Positions 46,221 through 54,542 of a stretch of DNA of 64,000 nt are shown one piece after another (the first letter of the stretch is position 1; each line of letters begins with the position of its first letter). Location: positions 1-64,000 of the forward strand of contig NZ_JAKZAM010000014.1 of the NCBI RefSeq assembly GCF_022538055.1, read 5' to 3'. The position numbers and the translations under genes were made by a program. The notes below the pieces were generated by a model. The model was not told the origin of the DNA. It searched no databases and saw only the letters and a list, made by a program, of their open reading frames with translations. Origin of the DNA: Cognataquiflexum nitidum (GTDB lineage Bacteria > Bacteroidota > Bacteroidia > Cytophagales > Cyclobacteriaceae).

Positions 46221-47915
46221 ATGAAACTGATCATAATATTGATGTCCATCTCCAGCCTAGGTCTGGTGGGATTCCAATACTATTGGATCAGAAATGCCCT
46301 CCGTATCAATGAGGAGAGATTTGAACAAGCTGTTTACCAATCTCTGGCAGCGACAATTACCCAAATTGAAAAAGGGGAGACAAGCGACATATTTTTGAGC
46401 TACCTAGCCAAAGACACTCTCCTGCAACAATCCCTGACACAAAAAATCGAACCTATCGTGGTACAGGTGAGACAGCGACCCAATTCTCGCAGAAGACCCT
46501 CTGTGATGGATACATTGCTGCAACAACCTATTCCTCAGATCAGCCAGAGCTTTAAAAGATTAATAGAAGCAAGGGGTTTGGATATTTCTATTTTGACAGA
46601 TTTGGATAATTTTTTTACTAACCTTACCCCGGAGATTGCCTCCTCGATGTTTACACCTGATGAAATGGAAATCCTACTACAGGAAAGGGAAAGGCAATTT
46701 CAGTACCTCAACCAAAATGAGAAAGTTTTCAGAAGCCGGTACGGAATAGTCCGTGACGGTGAATTCGAAGAGGAATACAATATTCCATTAGATGCCTTGG
46801 AAAAAATCCGCAGTGCAAACCTGAAAATTGATTTTATGAACCGTGCTTGGGAGGAATTGATCGGGGAAAAAGACATTCTGTCCAGAATGGATACAGGTCA
46901 GGTGAGACTGTTGGTTAAAAATAACCTAAAAGAAAAGGGAATAGAACAATCATTTGAGCTTGGAATTCTTGACAACAACGGAAAATTTTTACCTCTTACA
47001 AACTCAGCCGATTCATTCTCCTTGATGAGTTCACGGATGCAGGCAAGGTTATTCCCTAGTGATATCATCTCCCAGGAAAATTACCTGCTAGTCAACTTCC
47101 CAAATAAAAGAGCCTATGTTTTTAGGCAAATTTGGCTGCCGGTTCTGAGTTCTATCCTATTTATCGGCGTGGTGATTTTTTGCTTTGTCTATGCCATCAG
47201 GGTGATCATCAGACAAAAAAACCTCTCCGAAGTCAAGAATGATTTTATCAACAACATGACCCATGAGTTCAAAACTCCCATCGCAACTGTCAGTCTCGCA
47301 GTCGAAGCTTTGCAAGACCCGGAATTGTTGAATCAGGAATCTTTCCGAAAGAGATACCTAAGCATCATCAAGGACGAAAACAAAAGATTGGGTGGTCAGG
47401 TGGAGAAAGTATTACAGGCGGCAACTTTGGAAAAAAAGGAGTTCAGGCTAAAGATGGAATACGTTGACCTGATAGAAATATTGGAAAATGCCAAATCACA
47501 GTTTGAACTTCAGGTAGAAAATAGAGGAGGAAAGATCACACTGGAAAATGAAATGTCAGATCCAAATCTGATGTCAGACCCCTTCCACCTATCACATATT
47601 CTCAATAACCTGCTCGATAACGCCAACAAGTACAGCAAAGACAGTCCTACTATCCATATCAAGGCTTGGGATCAAAGCGGTTTTGCCTTCGTATCCATTC
47701 AGGACAATGGCATAGGCATGTCGAAAGAAGCTACTAGGAAAATTTTCGATAAATTTTACAGGGTTCCCACAGGCAATGTCCACGATGTAAAAGGCTTTGG
47801 GCTTGGATTATCCTATGTCAAAACCATTATCGAAGCCCATAAGGGTGAAATATCCGTAAACAGTGAACCAGGAAAAGGAAGTATATTTACCATCAAACTC
47901 CCCAAGACACCATGA
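46221..47915 (+). CDS. Two-component sensor histidine kinase
   Basis: A kinase of about 564 residues (569 from the ATG at 46206). A membrane helix at the N-terminus and a second at about 305-330 enclose a periplasmic sensor region of about 280 residues without a recognised domain. The kinase core follows: NNMTHEFKTPIATVS with the phospho-acceptor His (residue 353 counted from 46206), N-box NLLDNANKYSKD, DNGIGM and GFGLGLSYV. The stop overlaps the start of the response regulator gene by 4 bp (ATGA), so the pair is translationally coupled. Confidence 0.92.
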   Translation: MKLIIILMSISSLGLVGFQYYWIRNALRINEERFEQAVYQSLAATITQIEKGETSDIFLSYLAKDTLLQQSLTQKIEPIVVQVRQRPNSRRRPSVMDTLLQQPIPQISQSFKRLIEARGLDISILTDLDNFFTNLTPEIASSMFTPDEMEILLQERERQFQYLNQNEKVFRSRYGIVRDGEFEEEYNIPLDALEKIRSANLKIDFMNRAWEELIGEKDILSRMDTGQVRLLVKNNLKEKGIEQSFELGILDNNGKFLPLTNSADSFSLMSSRMQARLFPSDIISQENYLLVNFPNKRAYVFRQIWLPVLSSILFIGVVIFCFVYAIRVIIRQKNLSEVKNDFINNMTHEFKTPIATVSLAVEALQDPELLNQESFRKRYLSIIKDENKRLGGQVEKVLQAATLEKKEFRLKMEYVDLIEILENAKSQFELQVENRGGKITLENEMSDPNLMSDPFHLSHILNNLLDNANKYSKDSPTIHIKAWDQSGFAFVSIQDNGIGMSKEATRKIFDKFYRVPTGNVHDVKGFGLGLSYVKTIIEAHKGEISVNSEPGKGSIFTIKLPKTP

Positions 47916-48604
47916 GCAAACCAAAACTATTAGTAGTAGAAGATGATCCGAATCTAGGGGATATCCTGCAGGAATACCTGACCATGAAAGGATATGAAAC
48001 CACCCTTTGCAGAGATGGGGAAGAAGGCTGGACTAAGTTCAAGAAGGACAAATTCAGCATGGCTATCTTGGATATTATGATGCCAAAGAAAGATGGCTTT
48101 ACCCTAGGCAAAGAGATCAAGAAAGTGCAGGAAGACCTTCCGATAATCTACCTGACTGCCAAAAACCTCAAAGAAGATATCATCGAAGGATTGAAAATCG
48201 GAGCGGATGATTACATCACCAAGCCCTTCAGTATGGAGGAACTGCTGCTACGGATCGGGGCGATTCTCCGTCGCACCCAAAAATCAGAAGAAGTACATAC
48301 TTTGAAGCTTTATAAATTCGGAGAATTTGAACTCCATTATGATGAACAATATATCAATGGCCCATCAGGAGTCCACAAGCTCACTTCCAAGGAAAATGAA
48401 CTGATCAGGTTATTGGCTTCAGAAATCAACAAACTGGTAAACAGAAGCCACGCCCTGAAGCAGATTTGGGGAGATGATTCTTATTTCAATGCGCGAAGCA
48501 TGGATGTGTACCTCAGCAAAATCAGAAAAATCCTCAAAGACGATCCCAAAGTACAGATCATCACGATCCACGGGGAAGGTTTCAAAATGGTGGTAACTGA
48601 CTAA
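47912..48604 (+). CDS. OmpR-family response regulator
   Basis: A 230-residue regulator. The receiver domain has VEDDPN (9-14), phospho-acceptor Asp54 in MAILDIMMPKKDG, Thr in YLTAKN and Lys in TKPFSMEEL. A winged-helix DNA-binding domain follows, with LTSKENELIRLLA and DVYLSKIRKILKDD. It is coupled by a 4-bp overlap to the kinase gene and has a lipoprotein gene starting 2 bp after its stop, probably in the same transcript. Confidence 0.94.
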   Translation: MSKPKLLVVEDDPNLGDILQEYLTMKGYETTLCRDGEEGWTKFKKDKFSMAILDIMMPKKDGFTLGKEIKKVQEDLPIIYLTAKNLKEDIIEGLKIGADDYITKPFSMEELLLRIGAILRRTQKSEEVHTLKLYKFGEFELHYDEQYINGPSGVHKLTSKENELIRLLASEINKLVNRSHALKQIWGDDSYFNARSMDVYLSKIRKILKDDPKVQIITIHGEGFKMVVTD

Positions 48605-48606
48605 AA

Positions 48607-49839
48607 ATGATCAACAAAAGCAACAATCAAATAATTGCATTGGGCTTCCTCGTAGGGACAGCCCTTTTTTCTTGTGGGCAAAAAAAGCAGGAAACCATAG
48701 CCCATCCGGTGGTCAACTTTAAAGATATCTCTTCTGAAAACGCCAATATCGAAGAACCGTATCTTTTCACCTCACCCCAAGGCGAAACTTACCTTTCTTG
48801 GATAGAAAAATCTGATTCCATCAATATTTTTAAATTCTCCAAGCTGGAAGGGGAAACTTTTTCCTCCGAAAGCACCATTGCCCAAGGATCAGATTGGTTT
48901 GTCAATTGGGCGGATTATCCCCAAATGTCAGCTTTTGCAGACGGGACCTTGATTGCCGCGTTTTTGCAAAAAAGCGGTGAAGGAACCTTTGCCTACGATG
49001 TTCGGATCAGCATTTCCAAAGATGGGAAACATTGGTCTGAGCCCTTTGTCCTGCATGATGACAAGACCCAAACAGAACATGGCTTTGTTTCCATAATTCC
49101 TTGGGGAGAAAATATGCTCGTCAGTTGGTTGGATGGAAGAAATACCGGAGGTGGAAGCCACGACCATAGCCATGACCACGGTCACCATGGTCAGATGACA
49201 GTCAGGGCAGCGGTACTGGATATTGAGGGGAAGAAAATAGAGGAATGGGAACTGGACGACAGGGTCTGTGACTGCTGTCAGACGACCTCGGCCATGACTG
49301 AGGAAGGCCCGTTGGTGATCTTCAGAGACAGGTCCGAAACTGAAATCAGGGATTTGGGGATTGCAAAATTTGAAAACGGAAATTGGAAAGAAACGGCACC
49401 GATTTATATGGACCTGTGGGAAATAGCCGCCTGTCCTGTCAATGGCCCTAGAGTCTCTGCCATAGGAAATCAGGTTGCTGTGGCTTGGTACACAGGTGCA
49501 AAGGACAATCCTGAAGTGAAAGTATCCTTTTCCGATGACAATGGAAAGTCTTTTGAAACGCCAACCAAAATCGACCTTGGGCAAACCCTTGGCCGCGTGG
49601 ACATCGAAATGATAGGCCAAGACAAAGCGATGGTATGCTGGATGGAGGAAGGAAAAATTCTAGTCCGATCTGTGAGTTCCTCCGGTAAATTGGGCAATCC
49701 GATTCAAGTGGCTACCTCATCTGACAAAAGAAGCAGTGGTTTTCCCCAAATGACTAAAAACGGAAATACCCTATGGTTTGCTTGGACGGATGACTCTGGG
49801 AGTCTGAAAAAAGTCAAAGTCGCAAAAATGTCTATTTAA
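48607..49839 (+). CDS. Sialidase-like beta-propeller lipoprotein with His-rich and CxCC segments
   Basis: A 410-residue predicted lipoprotein: a signal peptide ends in a lipobox (ALFSCGQ). The body is a six-bladed propeller-like fold with BNR/Asp-box-like turns (SISKDGKHWSEPF, SFSDDNGKSFETP), as in sialidase-superfamily proteins. Two unusual parts suggest metal binding: HDHSHDHGHHG at about 184-196 and CDCC at 221-224. No glycosidase active-site set can be confirmed. It follows the two-component genes by 2 bp, so it may be under their control or part of their signalling. Its 3' end overlaps the convergent gene by 4 bp. Confidence 0.7.
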   Translation: MINKSNNQIIALGFLVGTALFSCGQKKQETIAHPVVNFKDISSENANIEEPYLFTSPQGETYLSWIEKSDSINIFKFSKLEGETFSSESTIAQGSDWFVNWADYPQMSAFADGTLIAAFLQKSGEGTFAYDVRISISKDGKHWSEPFVLHDDKTQTEHGFVSIIPWGENMLVSWLDGRNTGGGSHDHSHDHGHHGQMTVRAAVLDIEGKKIEEWELDDRVCDCCQTTSAMTEEGPLVIFRDRSETEIRDLGIAKFENGNWKETAPIYMDLWEIAACPVNGPRVSAIGNQVAVAWYTGAKDNPEVKVSFSDDNGKSFETPTKIDLGQTLGRVDIEMIGQDKAMVCWMEEGKILVRSVSSSGKLGNPIQVATSSDKRSSGFPQMTKNGNTLWFAWTDDSGSLKKVKVAKMSI

Positions 49840-50666
49840 TAGTTGATATCAGTTCTAGAGACAACACCTAATAGCATTTCCATTTTTCCCTTAAAGTCAA
49901 TAATCCGTTCTGAAGGATACAAATATTCTGCTTTTAGCAATTGCACATAGGCAGCTTTGTATTTTTGCTCATCAAATTTTTTGACCGCATCATTATAATA
50001 TTGCAAACCCGCCAATTCACGGAGTCCGATTTTTTCGAATAGCGTATTGGATTCATTTTTGGAAAAAAAAGATCCCACCTCAACTGGCTTCAGGTTGGCA
50101 GATTTAGATGATTGAATGATAAAACTGTTCAGAAATCCCCTAGTCTCCTGCTCTCCCAATACCATTCCTTCATCTGCAAAGGTACTTTCTATGATAAATG
50201 GGGTTTTCTTAAATATTCCTTGGATGAATACGTGCTCTTTAGTTTCGATGATCTGATAGGAAATATCAAACCGATTTAGGAGCAAAGCATAGACAGCAGT
50301 ACCCGTGACGCAATCATAAATTCCCTGATCGATCGTCTTAGAGAAGTTGGCGTTTTTTTGGTATTCTTTCAAAAGCTTTTGTTGTACAAGAAAAAAGATA
50401 CCGGGCGGGATCTTGATACTTTTCCTCTTCCTTTTGGGTATCCTATCCAAATCCGATACGACTTGGTTCCAATTTGTCAGGGAAAGTTTTTCATTTGGAT
50501 AAAGTGATTGGAGCAATAAAAATGGATTGTCCTGATGGTTAAAAAGTAGTTCTCTTTCAGAAGTATTGTCAAAAACAGGAAGAATCAAATGGTCAATTTT
50601 ATCTTGGGAGCTAGCAGAGAAGCTAACCAATAGCAGAGATAACAGTATCGTTGACAATTTTTTCAT
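49836..50666 (-). CDS. Exported transglutaminase-like protein
   Basis: A 276-residue product with a signal peptide (about 1-20). Its middle part has a plausible cysteine-protease-like set: Cys119 in GIYDCVTGTAVYALL, His145 in ETKEHVFI and Glu160/Asp165 in IESTFADEG. This fits the transglutaminase-like superfamily, in which Cys-His-Asp form a triad. The C-terminal part has a TPR-like helical pair (AVKKFDEQKYKAAYVQLLKAE). It is not otherwise recognised. Four AACATT words lie just upstream of its start, possibly an operator. The substrate is unknown. Confidence 0.6.
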   Translation of the reverse strand: MKKLSTILLSLLLVSFSASSQDKIDHLILPVFDNTSERELLFNHQDNPFLLLQSLYPNEKLSLTNWNQVVSDLDRIPKRKRKSIKIPPGIFFLVQQKLLKEYQKNANFSKTIDQGIYDCVTGTAVYALLLNRFDISYQIIETKEHVFIQGIFKKTPFIIESTFADEGMVLGEQETRGFLNSFIIQSSKSANLKPVEVGSFFSKNESNTLFEKIGLRELAGLQYYNDAVKKFDEQKYKAAYVQLLKAEYLYPSERIIDFKGKMEMLLGVVSRTDINY

Positions 50667-50686
50667 TTACTTCGAGGAACATATGG

Positions 50687-50768
50687 TAACATTAGGTTAA
50701 TCCAAAATTAACATTAAATTAATATTAAGGAAATAAATGTTAAAAAACTTAACATTAATTTAACATTG
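50687..50768 (-). promoter_or_regulatory. Cluster of TAACATTA words upstream of the transglutaminase-like gene
   Basis: TAACATTA occurs at 50687-50694, 50709-50716 and 50750-50757, with TAACATTG at 50761-50768 and an inverted AATGTTA between. This could be a regulator-binding array. In AT-rich DNA, chance cannot be excluded. Confidence 0.3.
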
Positions 50769-50773
50769 AGAAT

Positions 50774-50919
50774 TTAGTAATCAATGTCATTTAGATGGGC
50801 TTTTGTGTAAAACAAAGCTTTTCCAAAGTTGGGATCAGATCTTAAAAATCTTAAAACATACATTCCAAACTTTGGAAAAGTAAATTGAATCCACCAAACT
50901 AAACGACATTGATTTAGTA
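50774..50919. mobile_element. Putative 134-bp MITE with 15-bp terminal inverted repeats and TTAGTA direct repeats
   Basis: The element would span 50780-50913. Its ends are ATCAATGTCATTTAG and CTAAACGACATTGAT, complementary at 14 of 15 positions. The bases directly outside are TTAGTA on both sides (50774-50779 and 50914-50919), the expected mark of a target-site duplication. A second internal inverted repeat, CTTTTCCAAAGTT (50818-50830) and AACTTTGGAAAAG (50868-50880), is perfect. There is no coding frame. The parent transposase is not in the window and I cannot name the family. Confidence 0.5.
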
Positions 50920-51101
50920 TTGTAAAAAATGCTTTTTCAAAAAAGAATTATGGAAGTGTAATGAAATGTAGCAGTGCAAAAAATTGGAAAAGAAGGCCTA
51001 AAAACATTCAGGCCTTACTCTCAATCAATTGAAGCACGAATTATGATGGACTTAATTCTGAATTCTTAACTCAACACTTTCCTCCTCAAGTCTTAAATCT
51101 C

Positions 51102-51220
51102 GCTTCTTATTGCCCTGCCCGAATCTCACGTCTCATATCTCCCGTCTCAAATCTCGTCTCTTGCTTCTTATTGCCCTGCCCCAATCTCACATCTCCAGTC
51201 TCAAATCTCTTGTCTCCCAT
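51102..51220. repeat. Two-unit tandem repeat of about 61 bp in CTC-rich DNA
   Basis: GCTTCTTATTGCCCTGCCC occurs at 51102-51120 and again at 51163-51181, each followed by similar ATCTCACATCTC-like words, so two units with a 61-bp period. It is flanked by more TCTC words from 51070. It lies in the 555-bp gap 50667-51221, whose other contents are the AACATT cluster and the MITE-like element; I see no gene in the rest. Confidence 0.6.
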
Positions 51221-51221
51221 C

Positions 51222-51695
51222 TCATTGATGATGATAAGGTTCATTCTTCAGGATCGTAAAAGCCCGATACAGTTGCTCCACAAAAAATACCCTGACCATT
51301 TGGTGGGAAAAGGTCATTTTGGAAAGGGAGATTTTGCCGTTTGCCCTTTGGTACACTTCGGCTGAAAATCCATATGGACCGCCAATGACAAAGATCAATT
51401 GCTTCAAACCTGCATTCATTTTCTTTTGGAGATAGTCCGAAAAATCCACGGATGAAAATTGCTTTCCCTGTTCATCGAGCAATACCAACTCATCGGAAGT
51501 CAGGACTCTTTTCAGAATCAGTTCGCCTTCTTTTTCCTTTTGGGAAGCTTCGCTGAGGTTTTTGGAGTTTTTGAGATCGTGGATGATTTCCAACTCGAAC
51601 TTGATATAAAACCCCAAGCGCTTGCTGTATTCCTCCAATAGCGTCTGAATGGCGGCATGGTCTGTTTTGCCGACGGCGATAAGTCTGATCTGCAT
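51222..51695 (-). CDS. rlmH: 23S rRNA (pseudouridine(1915)-N3)-methyltransferase
   Basis: A 157-residue SPOUT-class methyltransferase that methylates pseudouridine 1915 of helix 69 in the finished 70S ribosome. Seen are MQIRLIAVGKTDHAAI at the N-terminus, LDEQGKQFSSVDFSDYL in the middle, the SAM-knot line FVIGGPYGFSAEVY, and the C-terminal LSKMTFSHQMVRVFFVEQLYRAF. Full length and normal. It stands alone between a repeat-rich gap and an intergenic region. Confidence 0.96.
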   Translation of the reverse strand: MQIRLIAVGKTDHAAIQTLLEEYSKRLGFYIKFELEIIHDLKNSKNLSEASQKEKEGELILKRVLTSDELVLLDEQGKQFSSVDFSDYLQKKMNAGLKQLIFVIGGPYGFSAEVYQRANGKISLSKMTFSHQMVRVFFVEQLYRAFTILKNEPYHHQ

Positions 51696-52067
51696 CCTGC
51701 AAAATAATTAAAGCTTAACCGAATAATCCGGATTTTGAAAATAATTGTGATGAAGGATTCGTGTTAAGCTCAATGGGCAAGTTGGATAATTGGTTAAATT
51801 AAAGAAAAATTAGATTCTCATCTTCTGCTTTTCCATTAAAACAAAACTTTCCCAAACCCAATCCATCTTTTTCTGCGCCAGTCAGCACAATCTGCGTGAG
51901 CTGCGATTTGATACCGTACAAATAAATCATTTCTTTAAACAGCCAATTTTTGTAGACAAACGGTCGTATGCCGTAAGTCAAAATCCATTGACAAAATTTC
52001 ACAAGTATTTGAAAAACAATAGGATAGGCTTTGGGCTTTATATGACCTAACCAAAACTATTATTACC
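51696..52067. other. 372-bp intergenic region without a supported gene
   Basis: Upstream of both the minus-strand rlmH and the plus-strand fasciclin gene, so it should hold two divergent promoters. A 67-codon minus-strand frame at 51799-52002 is open but has no recognisable features. I saw no terminator, repeat or exact TAnnTTTG match at a normal distance from either start. Confidence 0.4.
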
Positions 52068-52568
52068 ATGAAAAAATTATTTGCCATTGCGATGTTGTTC
52101 ACATTCTTTTTGACATCATCCTTCACTTTGAACAAAAATGCAACTTTGAACCCGGAAGCAGATATCGTTGATCTTGCGGTTCAGACCGAATTCCTTTCCA
52201 CCTTGGTAGTCGCTGTCAAAGCAGGTGACTTGGTCGGTGTATTGAAGGGTGATGGCCCTTTTACTGTTTTCGCTCCTACCAATGATGCTTTCGCCAAACT
52301 TCCTGCCGGAACGGTGGAGAATCTTTTGAAGCCTGAAAACAAAGCCCAATTGGTAGCGGTATTGACTTACCACGTGGTTCCAGGGAAAGTCTATTCCAAA
52401 GACCTCCAAAATGGAATGAAGGCTAAAACTGCCCAAGGTTCTGAAGTAACCATCACTTTGAAAGACGGAAAAGCTATGGTAGATAATGCTACTGTTACCG
52501 TTGCTGATATTGAAGCTTCAAATGGTGTGGTTCACGTAATCGATACGGTAATCCTTCCAAAAATGTAA
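52068..52568 (+). CDS. Secreted fasciclin (FAS1) domain protein
   Basis: A 166-residue product: a signal peptide (about 1-20, [14 protein letters not shown]) followed by one FAS1 domain with its usual lines, [32 protein letters not shown] and [18 protein letters not shown]1 domains mediate cell adhesion or surface attachment. The bacterial role is not fixed. Single-gene unit with its own promoter region and a strong terminator about 95 bases later. Confidence 0.92.
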   Translation: MKKLFAIAMLFTFFLTSSFTLNKNATLNPEADIVDLAVQTEFLSTLVVAVKAGDLVGVLKGDGPFTVFAPTNDAFAKLPAGTVENLLKPENKAQLVAVLTYHVVPGKVYSKDLQNGMKAKTAQGSEVTITLKDGKAMVDNATVTVADIEASNGVVHVIDTVILPKM

Positions 52569-52617
52569 TAGTGTGATTGGACGTTTTGATTTATTTAAAT
52601 ACTTCAGAAAAGGTTAA

Positions 52618-52660
52618 TGGTCATTAGACCATAGACCATGGATGATCAATCGTTGACTTA
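52618..52660. repeat. GACCATAGACCATGG word repeat
   Basis: GGTCATTAGACCATAGACCATGGATG between the fasciclin stop and its terminator. Same vocabulary as the repeat at 52766-52795 on the other side of the terminator. Confidence 0.45.
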
Positions 52661-52663
52661 ACA

Positions 52664-52696
52664 AAAAGGCCTGATTCAAACCGAATCAGGCCTTTT
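52664..52696. terminator. Strong bidirectional terminator between fasciclin and YcxB-like genes
   Basis: A perfect 14-bp stem, AAAAGGCCTGATTC (52664-52677) with GAATCAGGCCTTTT (52683-52696), with A and T runs that serve both convergent genes. Confidence 0.9.
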
Positions 52697-52765
52697 GTTT
52701 TATTTGTATGTACGCTTACTTGCCACTTACCAAATAAAATCTTGGATTGAAGAGCCATTGTAGCA

Positions 52766-52795
52766 GCTATGGACTATCGACTGTCGACCATGGTC
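52766..52795. repeat. CTATGGACTATCGACTGTCGAC word repeat
   Basis: Degenerate CTATGG, ACTATCG and ACTGTCGAC words ending in the palindrome GACCATGGTC (52786-52795), directly after the stop of the YcxB-like gene. Confidence 0.45.
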
Positions 52796-52798
52796 TGA

Positions 52799-53314
52799 TC
52801 ACTTCTTCACCTCCGCCGTGGCTATTTTGCCCGCGGGCTGTTCAGGAAGGAATCCTTTTCTTCTAAGGATGGCTTCCATAAATTTCCTTTCATTCTCCGT
52901 GTTGAAAATTTTGAAAGGAAGGTATATGAATTGGGCTTTGGACATGGTCAAGATATAAGCATCTTTGGTCAGGTCCACTTTTTTGATCAGGTCCCATTTG
53001 ATGGGCATCCCCTGTTGGACGTTGAGTTTCATCAATATCTGTCTGCTGTCAATTTCATATGACATTTTTTCAAAAATGACCTTGTTCTGTTCCATTTGGG
53101 TGACGCCTGCAAATTGGATAACCCAAAAAAGCCAATATAATGCATAGGCAAGTATTGCCATGCTGATCCACCACCAAGATGCAATCCAAAAATAACCGCA
53201 ACCTATGGCGATGGCGATCAATACCACCCACCATTGTTCTTTGAGGATATTGGTCAGCCCCAACTTGATGTAGGTTCCTGTTTCTAATTGATATTTTTTT
53301 GTTTTGACTATCAT
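52799..53314 (-). CDS. YcxB-like membrane protein
   Basis: A 171-residue protein with two hydrophobic helices at about 29-47 and 49-68 separated by a tight turn, followed by a cytoplasmic beta-rich domain (VIFEKMSYEIDSRQILMKLN, IKWDLIKKVDLTKDAYILTM) that matches the YcxB-like C-terminal fold. These proteins are widespread in bacteria and of unknown function. The convergent fasciclin gene shares its terminator. Confidence 0.75.
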   Translation of the reverse strand: MIVKTKKYQLETGTYIKLGLTNILKEQWWVVLIAIAIGCGYFWIASWWWISMAILAYALYWLFWVIQFAGVTQMEQNKVIFEKMSYEIDSRQILMKLNVQQGMPIKWDLIKKVDLTKDAYILTMSKAQFIYLPFKIFNTENERKFMEAILRRKGFLPEQPAGKIATAEVKK

Positions 53315-53482
53315 TACTTCATTTTTTTCGTGCGCAAATATCTAATGATATCGCTTATTTCACAAGCTAAACAGGAAACCAATTGATTTTTTTAAAAATT
53401 CTTAAATCAATATTGTCTTTGATGAGTTAATTGATTGACTTCTACATGGTTTTGTAGTAAATTGATTCAAATTTCATTGCAT

Positions 53483-53713
53483 ATGAGTAGCTTGATAGTT
53501 GATTTGGTCTTGTGCGGAGTTGCCTATGTGGTGCTGATTTACTTTGTGGCTACCATGACCAAATCCAATCTTGGGCGAAATACAGGCAGCAGCGACGACG
53601 GAGATGGGGGCATAGAGGACTTTACTCCACCTAAAATCGATTTGCCTCCGGGGGTAATTTGGCCTACAGATTCTCCTACAAAGAAAGCGCCGAGAGAACC
53701 CATGGAGGTTTGA
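53483..53713 (+). CDS. Small single-pass membrane protein of unknown function
   Basis: A 76-residue product from the ATG at 53483 (the frame is open to 53435). It has an N-terminal membrane helix (MSSLIVDLVLCGVAYVVLIY) and an acidic, Pro-rich tail (GSSDDGDGGIEDFTPPKIDL, ending PTKKAPREPMEV). It is not recognised. Its stop is 1 bp from the stop of the convergent Fur-family gene. Small proteins of this build are common in Bacteroidota, but I cannot link it to a system. Confidence 0.55.
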   Translation: MSSLIVDLVLCGVAYVVLIYFVATMTKSNLGRNTGSSDDGDGGIEDFTPPKIDLPPGVIWPTDSPTKKAPREPMEV

Positions 53714-53714
53714 C

Positions 53715-54134
53715 TCAGTTGCATTTGTCGCAAACTCCTTGAATCAGTAAGCTTACCTCTTTTTTGGTATATCCTTCGGGCAAGGAGATTTTTGGCAAGC
53801 CTACTTCTTCCATACAAATAGTCCTGCCGCACTTTTCGCATTTGAAATGCACATGCTCGTGGTCATGACGGTGCTCCCCGGCATGGGAATGGGAACACAA
53901 GGCGTACTTGGTAGCTCCACTGTCATCAAGGACTTTATGGACGAGGTCATTGTCCAAAAAGGTCTTCAAAGTCCTATAAATCGTCACCCGATCAAAATCT
54001 TTCTGCAAAACCTCTTCGAGATCGGAATGGGAAAGCGCCACCTGCCTTTCCAAAAAAGTCTTTAATACTTCCTGTCTGCAATTGGTAATCCGCAAACTGT
54101 GTTCCTGAAGGAGTTGAAGAGGGCTGTTGGACAT
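53715..54134 (-). CDS. Fur-family transcriptional regulator
   Basis: A 139-residue metal-responsive regulator. A winged-helix domain (LRITNCRQEVLKTFL, FDRVTIYRTLKTFLDNDLVH) is followed by a dimerisation domain with the metal-site histidines (HSHAGEHRHDHEHVHFKC) and two CxxC pairs, CEKC and CDKC. The strong His-rich loop resembles Zur or Fur members, but which metal it senses cannot be decided from sequence. A terminator on its upstream side separates it from the metalloprotease gene, and no zinc or iron transporter is next to it. Confidence 0.88.
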   Translation of the reverse strand: MSNSPLQLLQEHSLRITNCRQEVLKTFLERQVALSHSDLEEVLQKDFDRVTIYRTLKTFLDNDLVHKVLDDSGATKYALCSHSHAGEHRHDHEHVHFKCEKCGRTICMEEVGLPKISLPEGYTKKEVSLLIQGVCDKCN

Positions 54135-54185
54135 CGTTTTAAAATATGTTTGGGTAAAAATAGGGACTTAGGACCATAACACAAA

Positions 54186-54216
54186 AAAAGGCCAAACTTG
54201 TTCAGCTTGGCCTTTT
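54186..54216. terminator. Hairpin terminator between the metalloprotease and fur-type genes
   Basis: AAAAGGCCAA (54186-54195) pairs with TTGGCCTTTT (54207-54216). It reads as a terminator on both strands and would end transcripts from the metalloprotease gene, whose stop is about 330 bases away. Confidence 0.7.
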
Positions 54217-54234
54217 CTCAAGATTATTTATTAT

Positions 54235-54291
54235 GAGTATCCGCAATGTTGCACGTTGGGCTATAGGAGGTTGTATCGAATGCGGATACTC
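54235..54291. repeat. Perfect 11-bp inverted repeat with 35-base loop
   Basis: GAGTATCCGCA (54235-54245) and TGCGGATACTC (54281-54291) are perfectly complementary. AGCGGATAC recurs at about 54369-54377. It lies in the 408-bp gap 54135-54542, which holds only repeats and the terminator. It could be a REP-like unit or a structured 3' UTR element. Confidence 0.45.
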
Positions 54292-54320
54292 GTCCATAGA
54301 CGACAGTCCACTGTCCACAG
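54292..54320. repeat. CATAGACGACAGTCCACTGTCC word repeat
   Basis: Another stretch of the CATAGAC / GACAGTCCACTGTCC vocabulary, directly adjoining the 11-bp inverted repeat. Confidence 0.4.
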
Positions 54321-54444
54321 GGTGTTTAATGGCTCCTCCAACAAATTATTGTTTGGCCTCGTGCAAGAAAGCGGATACACATATTATTTATTATCCATTT
54401 TTATTCTTATCACTTCAATATTAAAGAAATGATGGTTTTTGAAC

Positions 54445-54480
54445 CCATATCCATCAATATCCAATATCAATGAATATCAA
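54445..54480. repeat. ATATCCAATATC word repeat
   Basis: CATATCCATCAATATCCAAT and similar words, the complement of the GATATTGGATATT repeats at 5531-5566 and 58367-58406. It lies in the 3' UTR of the metalloprotease gene. Confidence 0.5.
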
Positions 54481-54542
54481 ATCCATTTTAGTAAGAAACT
54501 TAAATCAATTACCCTGCATCATTTCAAATTAGTTCATGCCTC

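Noticed and set aside
51799..52002. 67-codon minus-strand frame between rlmH and the fasciclin gene
   Set aside because: No domain, signal, terminator or promoter supports it; it covers the region where divergent promoters should lie. Listed as unsupported rather than as a gene.
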